64,000 nucleotides of DNA. It comes from Funiculus sociatus GB2-C1 (lineage in GTDB: Bacteria; Cyanobacteriota; Cyanobacteriia; Cyanobacteriales; FACHB-T130). Every line of letters starts with the position of its first letter. Position 1 is the stretch's first letter. The notes beneath the pieces were generated by a model, which ran no database searches, was not told where the DNA came from, and was given only the letters and a program-made list of their open reading frames with translations. A program made the position numbers and the translations under genes. Shown here in pieces: positions 56,736-64,000 of the stretch. The stretch spans positions 96,141-160,140 of the forward strand of contig NZ_JAMPKJ010000005.1 of assembly GCF_039962115.1 (NCBI RefSeq). Reading direction: 5' to 3'.

Positions 56736-58643
56736 ATGCACCTGAGTGAAATAACCCATCCTAACCAGTTGCACGGTCTATCAATTCGTCAACTCCAGCA
56801 AATTGCGCGTCAAATCCGGGAAAAGCATCTCCAAACTGTAGCCACCAGCGGTGGACATTTGGGGCCAGGATTGGGTGTCGTGGAACTTACATTAGGGCTG
56901 TATCAAACTCTCGACTTAGACCGAGATAAAGTAGTCTGGGATGTCGGACACCAAGCCTATCCGCACAAAATAATTACCGGGCGGTACGACAACTTCCACA
57001 CCCTGCGGCAAAAAGACGGTATTGCTGGTTATCTCAAGCGATGTGAAAGTAAATTCGATCACTTCGGTGCAGGTCACGCTTCGACCAGTATCTCAGCTGC
57101 CTTGGGCATGGCTGTAGCGCGAGACCTGAAAGGCGATAACTTCAAAGTGGTTGCCGTGATTGGCGATGGCGCACTTACTGGCGGTATGGCATTAGAAGCG
57201 ATTAACCATGCCGGACATTTGCCGAAAACTAATTTGCTGGTAGTGCTGAATGATAACGAGATGTCAATTTCGCCCAATGTGGGCGCAATTCCCCGCTATC
57301 TCAACAAAATGCGCCTCAGCCCGCCGATGCAATTCCTCACAGACAACTTAGAGGAACAATTCAAACATATTCCCTTTGTCGGCGAATCCCTCTCCCCAGA
57401 ACTGGAAAGGGTGAAAGAAGGAATGAAGCGGCTGGCAGTTCCCAAAGTAGGGGCGGTGTTTGAAGAACTCGGCTTTACCTACATGGGGCCAGTGGATGGT
57501 CATAACCTGGAGGAACTGATTGCCACCTTCAAGCAGGCACACAAAATGCCAGGGCCAGTGCTGGTTCATGTGGCAACCGTGAAAGGTAAAGGGTACGAAA
57601 TAGCCGAGAAAGACCAAGTAGGCTACCACGCCCAAAGCCCTTTTAACCTTGCCACTGGCAAAGCCATCCCTTCCAGCAAACCAAAACCTCCCGCCTACTC
57701 CAAAGTTTTTACCCACACGCTGGTGAAACTTGCTGAGAACAACCCGAAAATTGTTGGCATTACAGCGGCAATGGCAACAGGAACAGGTTTAGACAAACTC
57801 GCCAGCAAACTGCCCCAGCAATACATCGATGTTGGCATTGCGGAACAACACGCCGTCACCTTAGCGGCAGGAATGGCTTGCGAAGGGATGCGCCCTGTTG
57901 CTGCGATTTACTCAACCTTCCTGCAACGCGGCTACGACCAGATTGTTCACGATGTCTGCATTCAAAACCTGCCTGTCTTCTTCTGCCTTGACCGGGCGGG
58001 AATTGTGGGCGCTGATGGCCCCACCCACCAGGGGATGTATGACATCGCCTATCTGCGCTGCCTTCCCAACATAGTGTTGATGGCACCCAAAGATGAGGCA
58101 GAGTTGCAGCAAATGGTGGTGACGGGAGTGAATTATACCGATGGCCCGATTGCGATGCGGTATCCTCGCGGCAACGGCTACGGCGTTCCCTTGATGGAAG
58201 AAGGCTGGGAAGCTTTGCCCATCGGTAAGGGAGAAATTTTGCGGCAAGGGGATGATGTGCTGATGGTAGGCTATGGTTCAATGGTTTACCCAACCATGCA
58301 GGTAGCTCAAATTCTGAGCGAACATGGGATAGAAGCCACTGTGATCAATGCCCGCTTTGCTAAGCCTCTTGATACTGAGTTAATTTTGCCCCTTGCCAAG
58401 CAAATTGGTCGGGTTGTGACGCTAGAAGAAGGCTGCTTGATGGGCGGCTTTGGGAGCGCGATCGCGGAGTCTCTCCTAGATAATAATGTCGTAGTGCCTG
58501 TGATGCGAATTGGCGTACCCGATGTCTTAGTAGACCACGCCACGCCAGATCAGTCTATGGCAGAATTGGGATTGACACCGCCGCAAATTGCCGAAAGAGT
58601 CCGAAAATCTTTTAGCCCTCAACTGTCAGCAGTTGGCGGTTAA
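56736..58643 (+). CDS. dxs: 1-deoxy-D-xylulose-5-phosphate synthase
   Basis: 635 residues, transketolase-like ThDP enzyme of the MEP isoprenoid pathway. The opening [51 protein letters not shown] (ThDP site), [17 protein letters not shown] and [18 protein letters not shown] are characteristic. It is a full-length housekeeping copy; miaA uses the dimethylallyl product of this pathway. Confidence 0.97.
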   Translation: MHLSEITHPNQLHGLSIRQLQQIARQIREKHLQTVATSGGHLGPGLGVVELTLGLYQTLDLDRDKVVWDVGHQAYPHKIITGRYDNFHTLRQKDGIAGYLKRCESKFDHFGAGHASTSISAALGMAVARDLKGDNFKVVAVIGDGALTGGMALEAINHAGHLPKTNLLVVLNDNEMSISPNVGAIPRYLNKMRLSPPMQFLTDNLEEQFKHIPFVGESLSPELERVKEGMKRLAVPKVGAVFEELGFTYMGPVDGHNLEELIATFKQAHKMPGPVLVHVATVKGKGYEIAEKDQVGYHAQSPFNLATGKAIPSSKPKPPAYSKVFTHTLVKLAENNPKIVGITAAMATGTGLDKLASKLPQQYIDVGIAEQHAVTLAAGMACEGMRPVAAIYSTFLQRGYDQIVHDVCIQNLPVFFCLDRAGIVGADGPTHQGMYDIAYLRCLPNIVLMAPKDEAELQQMVVTGVNYTDGPIAMRYPRGNGYGVPLMEEGWEALPIGKGEILRQGDDVLMVGYGSMVYPTMQVAQILSEHGIEATVINARFAKPLDTELILPLAKQIGRVVTLEEGCLMGGFGSAIAESLLDNNVVVPVMRIGVPDVLVDHATPDQSMAELGLTPPQIAERVRKSFSPQLSAVGG

Positions 58644-58652
58644 GAAGGTTTT

Positions 58653-58731
58653 TTAACGCAAAGGGAAGCGCAGAGCAATGCAAAGGTTCTTAGCGTTACT
58701 CTGCCATTACCTCAGTGACCCTTTGCGTTAA
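58653..58731. repeat. Inverted repeat after dxs
   Basis: TTAACGCAAAGGG (58653-58665) and CCCTTTGCGTTAA (58719-58731) are perfect complements around 53 bp, 10 bp after the dxs stop. This could be a dispersed intergenic repeat. Confidence 0.55.
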
Positions 58732-58770
58732 ATCTTTGATTTTGCATCCCACACTAACTACCCAACTGAT

Positions 58771-59829
58771 ATGTCTATCACCAACCAAGTTTATCCGGTT
58801 ATTTGGAACCAAGACCGCGTTTTATTAATCGACCAAAATCGCCTTCCCAACGAGTACACATTTGTGGAAATTACCTGCTCTGAGGATATGGGGCAGGCGA
58901 TTAAAACTATGATTGTGCGAGGCGCACCTGCAATTGGTGTTGCTGCTGCTTATGGAATGTATTTGGGAGCAACGGAAATTCAAACCGAAAACCGGGATGA
59001 GTTTTTGACTAAGTTAGAGCAAATTGCTCAGATGTTGCGTCAAACTCGTCCAACTGCGGTTAATTTATTTTGGGCGATCGCGCGAATGATGAGAACCGCC
59101 TACGAGTCCATAGGAACCGTAGCAGAAATCAAAGCCATTTTACTAAAAACTGCTCAGACGATTAATTCCGAAGACTTGCAAACCTGTCAGGCAATTGGCG
59201 ACAACGGTTTAAAAGTTTTACCCTCCAACCCTGATAAACTAACTATTCTTACTCATTGCAACGCCGGAGCATTGGCAACCGCAGGTTATGGCACGGCATT
59301 GGGCGTGGTGCGTTCTGCATGGCGCGAGGGGCGTTTGATGCGAGTCTTTGCCGATGAAACCCGCCCTCGTTTACAGGGTGCCAAACTTACAGCCTGGGAA
59401 TGCGTCCAAGAAGGCATCCCCGTCACTGTCATTACTGATAGTATGGCGGCTCATTGTATGAAACAAGGTTTAATTCATGCTGTCGTCGTCGGTGCTGACA
59501 GAATTGCCGCTAATGGTGATGCGGCTAATAAAATTGGCACCTACAGTTTGGCATTGGTGGCTAAAGCTCACAACGTTCCTTTCTTTGTAGCAGCACCTCT
59601 TTCAACGATTGATTTTGAGTTATCTTCTGGCGAGGAAATCCCTATTGAGGAGCGCGATCCGGCTGAGATTTATAAAGTTGGGGATACCATTCTCACTCCC
59701 GCAGGCGTAGAGTTTTATAATCCTGCTTTTGATGTCACTCCTGCTGAATTAATTTCAGCAATTATTACAGAACATGGTGCAGTTGCCCCTGCTGAGTTAA
59801 AACATTTTCGGGAAAAGCAATTGGTTTAG
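58771..59829 (+). CDS. mtnA: S-methyl-5-thioribose-1-phosphate isomerase
   Basis: 352 residues, eIF2B-like fold of the methionine salvage pathway. [34 protein letters not shown] with the catalytic Cys, TDSMAAHCM and [16 protein letters not shown] with the catalytic Asp are present. It isomerises methylthioribose 1-phosphate to the ribulose form. Followed by a T-rich hairpin terminator. Confidence 0.95.
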   Translation: MSITNQVYPVIWNQDRVLLIDQNRLPNEYTFVEITCSEDMGQAIKTMIVRGAPAIGVAAAYGMYLGATEIQTENRDEFLTKLEQIAQMLRQTRPTAVNLFWAIARMMRTAYESIGTVAEIKAILLKTAQTINSEDLQTCQAIGDNGLKVLPSNPDKLTILTHCNAGALATAGYGTALGVVRSAWREGRLMRVFADETRPRLQGAKLTAWECVQEGIPVTVITDSMAAHCMKQGLIHAVVVGADRIAANGDAANKIGTYSLALVAKAHNVPFFVAAPLSTIDFELSSGEEIPIEERDPAEIYKVGDTILTPAGVEFYNPAFDVTPAELISAIITEHGAVAPAELKHFREKQLV

Positions 59830-59851
59830 AGCTGTATGTTAGGTTTCGCTT

Positions 59852-59886
59852 AACCCAACCAAGGGATTAAATGGTTGGGTTTTAGT
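59852..59886 (+). terminator. Rho-independent terminator of mtnA
   Basis: AACCCAACCA (59852-59861), 10-nt loop, TGGTTGGGTT (59872-59881) then TTAG, 22 bp after the mtnA stop. Confidence 0.65.
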
Positions 59887-59900
59887 TACTTTAACCTCAT

Positions 59901-60048
59901 ATCTTGCACCAGGCGGTTGCAACGGCAGCTACACAAACGAAATCTGACGAGATCAGGTTACAAAACCGTTGATTTTCAGTTAGGCAATACAGGTGGGCTG
60001 GGAATGTAATAGCTCTAATAATTCTATTTTGAGAGCTTGGTGCAAGAT
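59901..60048. repeat. MITE-like element with 11-bp terminal inverted repeats
   Basis: ATCTTGCACCA (59901-59911) recurs as TGGTGCAAGAT (60038-60048). The 148-bp stretch between has no gene. It lies between mtnA and the convergent acyltransferase gene. Confidence 0.5.
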
Positions 60049-60082
60049 GTGATTTAACCCTACCTAAATTTACTTTTAACAA

Positions 60083-61093
60083 TTACACTTCTGCTAAAAA
60101 TTTATTAATTTGACTTTGCATTTTTTCTTGTAATAGTTGTGCTTGTCGATAAGCAACTGTTCTCTCTTCTCTTACAGAAGTTTCTGGCTCTGGAGTATCT
60201 TCTATTGACCAAGTTTTATACATAGGTTGAACATAATAACGCAACTTGGTTCTCATCGCCCAAACGCCCATTGAGGGGAAGAGAATGAAGGCAAACATTA
60301 AAAAAGAAATAGGCAAGAAAGGTAGATAGAAAACTCTGGCTAACTTTTTAAGATTAACAGCCCAAGGATGTAAAGATTCATTACCAATACAAACAACTGG
60401 CAGAACTGGAATTTGGTAGCGATCGCTTAATCTAATAAAACTGGGATGAAACGTTTCTAGCTGATAGCGCTTTCGCCAACCTTTCCCAGGCCCGCGCAAA
60501 CCCTCCGGCGCATAAAGTAAAATTGTTTTCTGGGCAATTGCCGCTTCAAAATCATCAGCTTGAGCTTTTACACCACCCAGAACGTTTGACCATCCGGGAG
60601 GTAGCCACCAAATCACCCAAGGATGCTCAAATAAGGATATACCCGCAAGCGATCGCATACTCCATCCCCGTGTCTGACTCAAGAGCGTACCTAATACTAA
60701 GATGTCCCAAGGGAAGGACATCCCAGCATGGTTCATCGCTACAATTAATGGGCCTGTCTGAGGCAAATTCTCTAGTTCTTGTAGCTCTCCTTGAAAATAG
60801 TATTTCACAATAGGAGCGAGAACTTCATCTCGAAAAGCTTGCTGATAATTGGGGTCGAACTGCCCTTTTGAAAAGCGCGGAGAACGGCAACCAAGACGTA
60901 CCCAACGAATCAGCAACGCTAGATAAAATCCCCCAGGAATCAAAAATAATCCATACTCCAACCAATTCCAACCATCAGGATCTACATGATAGTGTTGCCA
61001 GTGACGGTTGAATAAAATCAGCCAGCCTGGAGGATACCACAGACAAAACCAATCGAACCAATTCCATCGATAATCTTGAGAACACTTAGCCAT
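60083..61093 (-). CDS. PlsC-like lysophospholipid acyltransferase
   Basis: 336 residues from the ATG at 61093, which is preceded by GAGGATGGC; a GTG 33 bp upstream also opens the frame. VAMNHAGMSFPWDILVLG is a variant NH...D acyltransferase motif and LYAPEGLRGPGKGW the glycerol-phosphate/EG motif. Two N-terminal hydrophobic stretches (WFDWFCLWYPPGWLILF, LIPGGFYLALLIRW) point to membrane attachment. Probably makes or remodels membrane lipids; acceptor unknown. Confidence 0.8.
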   Translation of the reverse strand: MAKCSQDYRWNWFDWFCLWYPPGWLILFNRHWQHYHVDPDGWNWLEYGLFLIPGGFYLALLIRWVRLGCRSPRFSKGQFDPNYQQAFRDEVLAPIVKYYFQGELQELENLPQTGPLIVAMNHAGMSFPWDILVLGTLLSQTRGWSMRSLAGISLFEHPWVIWWLPPGWSNVLGGVKAQADDFEAAIAQKTILLYAPEGLRGPGKGWRKRYQLETFHPSFIRLSDRYQIPVLPVVCIGNESLHPWAVNLKKLARVFYLPFLPISFLMFAFILFPSMGVWAMRTKLRYYVQPMYKTWSIEDTPEPETSVREERTVAYRQAQLLQEKMQSQINKFLAEV

Positions 61094-61763
61094 GCCATCC
61101 TCAATCTTGACCTTTTCAACATACACCAGCGAGTCACGCTCTTAACAAGCATACGTCTGTTGAGACGATTAGCTATTCAACCAATCTCTGTTTTCTACAT
61201 TTTGGCAAAACTAACCTGATTCCAGACAGTAAATCGACAAAAAGTTGAAAATATTTTACACAACAAGTAATTTTAAGAATAAACAAATTTAGACTATAGA
61301 TAGGCTTAGAGTAAATGTACACTTGGCAGGAATTTTTTACTATGTCTATAGAAGCTTGACAAGGGAAGCTGTCTCTAGCACCTTCGCTTTAGCAAATGGC
61401 TGACAAAATATTTTTAAAAGCTCAACTGGAAGTAAAGCTGTGCTAGAACCATGTTAGCGATAAGTTTTGTGGATACGGATACCAAACCAAATTTCCAGCA
61501 ACCAACACATTCGGCTTATCGGCAAATAGCCATTCCAAATTCTGTTAGACAATTCTGAATTTCTTTCCTTGGGAGGATGTTTTTCTATAAAAAAGTAAAT
61601 TTAATTTACAAATTATATTAAGCGATCACTACTTTACCTGCTCAATATTATTTCCAAATATAACAAAATAATAATTCTTCCGGAAGCACAAGCAACCATA
61701 AAGTAGAGCGCATTTTACAACATCATTATTTTGTACCCTTAAATTTAGTACAAGGATAAAAAC
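61094..61763. other. Divergent intergenic region between the acyltransferase and patatin genes
   Basis: About 640 bp, AT-rich, with no coding frame of credible composition. Nothing specific identified apart from likely promoters at both ends. Confidence 0.4.
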
Positions 61764-63713
61764 ATGACAACAACCCCCAAACTCATCACCCTCAACTGCT
61801 CTGGCGGTATATCATTAGGCGCTTATATGGCAGGAGTTTTTTATGAGCTGACGAAAGAAGCAGTAAAGCCTGAACCTAAAGTCATCATTGATATTATCAC
61901 AGGCTCCTCAGCGGGGGCAATGTCGGGCGCGATCGCTGCCTACTGTCTACTAAATGGAAACGTAGCGCCACCATCTAAATACATAAACTTGGAAAAAATT
62001 ACCGATGAAGCGCATAAAAGCCCGTTATATCAAGCCTGGGTTGAACAAGCTGATATTGAACAAATAGACAGCTTTGCTGTGATGCTATCTAGTTTCAAAG
62101 ATGGATACAAAGCTACTATAGAAAGTTTCGTAGATAGCTTTGAATCTACTTTGGAAAAATACAAAGTTAGCTCTAGCCCAATTCGGAGAGCTATTTTTAA
62201 ATTATTCAAAAAAAATAAATACTCAGAATCTACTCCCCAACAAAAACGCAATAGAACAAACTTAAGCGTTTTGTCTGGAGAAGCAATAAAGAAAATTGCC
62301 CAACTTGTGATAGAGCCGCCGCAAATAACAGACAATACAAAGCCCTTAGCATTGTTGATGACGCTGACAAACTTACAGGGACTTCTGGAGAAAGTAACTC
62401 TTGCAGACTCGCAGGGTTTGGTTGAGCAAGAAATAGAAGCGATCGCTAGTTCTGAAACTCGTCAATTTCTTTTTCATTCTAAACTCGACCAAGAAAAGAT
62501 GAATAAGATGTGGGAGAAAGCCGTTATAGGTGGTAGAGCTTCAGGTGCTTTTCCTATCGCTTTCCCTCCGATTTGGGATCATTCAGATATTACTAGCCAC
62601 AATCTGAAAAATCTCAGCGATGATTACTTTGCAACTCTTAATCCTAAAATTCTGAAAAAAGAAGGATTAGGAGCTATACCAAGAACCGAAAACAGCGATA
62701 CAGACTTAATGTTTTTGTACACTGACGGCGGCATTTTAGATGGTTTACCAATTTTGAAGGGAATTGACCTTGAACATGATTTACGTTTAAGAAAGATACA
62801 TAATAACGGTAACTCGCGTCAACAGTTCCGTCAGGAATTTACGGCACAACAATCCTCAAGCAATACAGAAAGGTTGCACGTTTATATTCGTCCAATTCCT
62901 GTGGAGAACTTAAAAAGTGACGAAAGACTAACACAAGGATACTTCCCAATGCTGGAAGTTGGCATAAAGGGGTTAACATTGCCAAAAGCAGAACACGACT
63001 CAATGCGACTCAAAGAAATTCAAAAACGGAATGAGTTAGTGCAAGCAAAGCAGGAATTGCTAGAAAAGCTCCAATATCAGGGTGTTGAGAATATAACCCA
63101 GATCAAGGAAAAGCTGGAGGAATCGATACCTTATCGACACGTTAATCTTCGCCCGATTACTCCAGCAATTATTGGCAAAATTGCTGAACCAGAAAAGCAT
63201 CCAAATCTGAGCCGACTGAAACCAATCTATGCAAATCTACCAAACAATATTCAAGTTTCGCTTCAGGAAGGAAGCGCAGCGGCATTATTAGCTTCAGATT
63301 TTCTGGGTGCTTTCGGGGGATTTTTCGATAAACGCTATCGCGATCATGATTTTATACTAGGTCGAATCTGCGGTATTACCTGGCTGCACGAACACTGTAA
63401 TGTAGAAATTTCCGAAGCAGAAATTGAGGAGTTGGTCAGGGATGCCCAGAAGTATCTTCTTGATAAAGATCCTCAACCCGCAGATTTGAAGTTTAGTCAA
63501 AAGATTAGAATTGCCAGGATGGGTTTACGCGCTCTGCGAATTGTGGTAACAGAGTCAAAAATTATTGGTTTGGCTTGGCTTTTCGTTTTGGGAGTTGTGA
63601 AACTTTCAGCGATTTTATTACTGGCAATTCTGGAGATTTTGGCAACTTTATTTATCGGTTTAACCGATATGGTTGAGAGAATGCACAAGATGATGTTTGG
63701 GAATGGAAGCTGA
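61764..63713 (+). CDS. Patatin-like phospholipase family protein
   Basis: 649 residues. The oxyanion loop LNCSGGISLGAYMAG and the nucleophile elbow ITGSSAGAMSGAI (GxSxG) open the protein; YTDGGILDGLP gives the Asp of the Ser-Asp dyad. The remainder includes a long helical part (LVQAKQELLEKLQ) and a hydrophobic C-terminal segment of about 40 residues (IGLAWLFVLGVVKLSAILL), probably a membrane anchor. Substrate, probably phospholipid or galactolipid, not known. Confidence 0.88.
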   Translation: MTTTPKLITLNCSGGISLGAYMAGVFYELTKEAVKPEPKVIIDIITGSSAGAMSGAIAAYCLLNGNVAPPSKYINLEKITDEAHKSPLYQAWVEQADIEQIDSFAVMLSSFKDGYKATIESFVDSFESTLEKYKVSSSPIRRAIFKLFKKNKYSESTPQQKRNRTNLSVLSGEAIKKIAQLVIEPPQITDNTKPLALLMTLTNLQGLLEKVTLADSQGLVEQEIEAIASSETRQFLFHSKLDQEKMNKMWEKAVIGGRASGAFPIAFPPIWDHSDITSHNLKNLSDDYFATLNPKILKKEGLGAIPRTENSDTDLMFLYTDGGILDGLPILKGIDLEHDLRLRKIHNNGNSRQQFRQEFTAQQSSSNTERLHVYIRPIPVENLKSDERLTQGYFPMLEVGIKGLTLPKAEHDSMRLKEIQKRNELVQAKQELLEKLQYQGVENITQIKEKLEESIPYRHVNLRPITPAIIGKIAEPEKHPNLSRLKPIYANLPNNIQVSLQEGSAAALLASDFLGAFGGFFDKRYRDHDFILGRICGITWLHEHCNVEISEAEIEELVRDAQKYLLDKDPQPADLKFSQKIRIARMGLRALRIVVTESKIIGLAWLFVLGVVKLSAILLLAILEILATLFIGLTDMVERMHKMMFGNGS

Positions 63714-63843
63714 GAAATCTGTTGTCGGCCAAAGCAAGGGCGGGGAAGATGCCCACCCTACAATAGATAAGGCTTATGGCGTTGCTGAAAGGATAATGTT
63801 ATTTATAGACTAAAATAATTGACCTGTCTCACCCTTGTCTAAG
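63714..63843. other. Intergenic region before the transposase gene
   Basis: 130 bp. The stretch GGGCGGGGAAGATGCCCACCC forms a small hairpin after the patatin-like stop. The left end of the insertion sequence should lie in this interval; I could not fix its inverted repeat because the right end is outside the window. Confidence 0.4.
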
Positions 63844-64000
63844 ATGAAATGCCCAAAGTGTAACGCAACTGAGGTATCTAAGAACGCTCACCGTAAAGGT
63901 AGGCAGTGCTACAAATGCAAGCACTGTGGTCGCCAGTTCCTCGACCATTACCGACCTTGGCAGTATTCCAACGATGTCAAGCAACTGTGTCTGAAAATGT
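63844..64000 (+). mobile_element. IS1-type transposase N-terminus (InsA-like), cut by window end
   Basis: From the ATG at 63844 the frame reads MKCPKCNATEVSKNAHRKG, then QCYKCKHCGRQFLDHYRPW, a CxxC...CxxC zinc finger typical of the InsA end of IS1-family transposases. The frame is still open at base 64000. Confidence 0.75.

Noticed and set aside
57856..58293. Antisense frame of 145 codons within dxs
   Set aside because: Arg/Pro/Ser-rich shadow opposite a conserved enzyme.

Overview
The window comes from a cyanobacterium. The HIP1 octamer GCGATCGC is frequent, cyanobacterial-type genes are present (PEP-CTERM proteins, a GlcD-type glycolate oxidase, KaiC-like ATPase, many-PAS hybrid kinases), and several families of short palindromic intergenic repeats occur. 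I cannot name the genus. No rRNA, tRNA or CRISPR array was recognised.

The centre (about 8.2-40.4 kb) is a complete-looking locus for scytonemin, the indole-phenol sunscreen of the sheath. On the minus strand runs an orphan REC-AraC response regulator followed by eboA-eboB-eboC, a TyrA-type prephenate dehydrogenase, a FrnE/DsbA-like oxidoreductase, eboD, eboE and eboF. On the plus strand, across an 860-bp regulatory gap, run scyA-scyB-scyC-scyD-scyE-scyF, a highly repetitive glycine-rich protein, and a dedicated aromatic-precursor module: trpE-trpG fusion, trpC, an MDR quinone oxidoreductase, trpA, tyrosinase, trpB, DAHP synthase and a divergent trpD. In the known pathway ScyB deaminates tryptophan to indole-pyruvate, TyrA supplies p-hydroxyphenylpyruvate, ScyA couples the two and ScyC cyclises the product. 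The ebo genes are implicated in moving the precursor to the periplasm, where ScyD/E/F and probably the tyrosinase finish or handle it. Five consecutive secreted-type products (ScyD, ScyE, ScyF, the repeat protein, tyrosinase) end in PEP-CTERM-like sorting tails.

Left flank (0-8.1 kb): end of a membrane Ser/Thr kinase, a fused double-ABC peptide-transporter ATPase, a pilin-like secreted protein, gyrB and miaA. Right flank (40.5-64 kb): topA; a large hybrid kinase that carries a genuine LOV blue-light motif (NCRFLQ); a decayed SPINDLY/O-GlcNAc transferase remnant; glcD; an HD-fold protein; a minus-strand group of two related PAS kinases around a KaiC-like double ATPase; dxs; mtnA; an acyltransferase; a patatin-like lipase; and the start of an IS1-type transposase cut by the window end.

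The most notable points are the repeat protein (about 32 SNPFAGG units plus nine GNGNW units, with no signal peptide) inside the scytonemin operon, the LOV kinase about 3 kb past the cluster, tyrA and dsbA embedded in the ebo operon, a TrpD with an altered PRPP motif, and a mobile palindrome that now encodes the end of TrpC.
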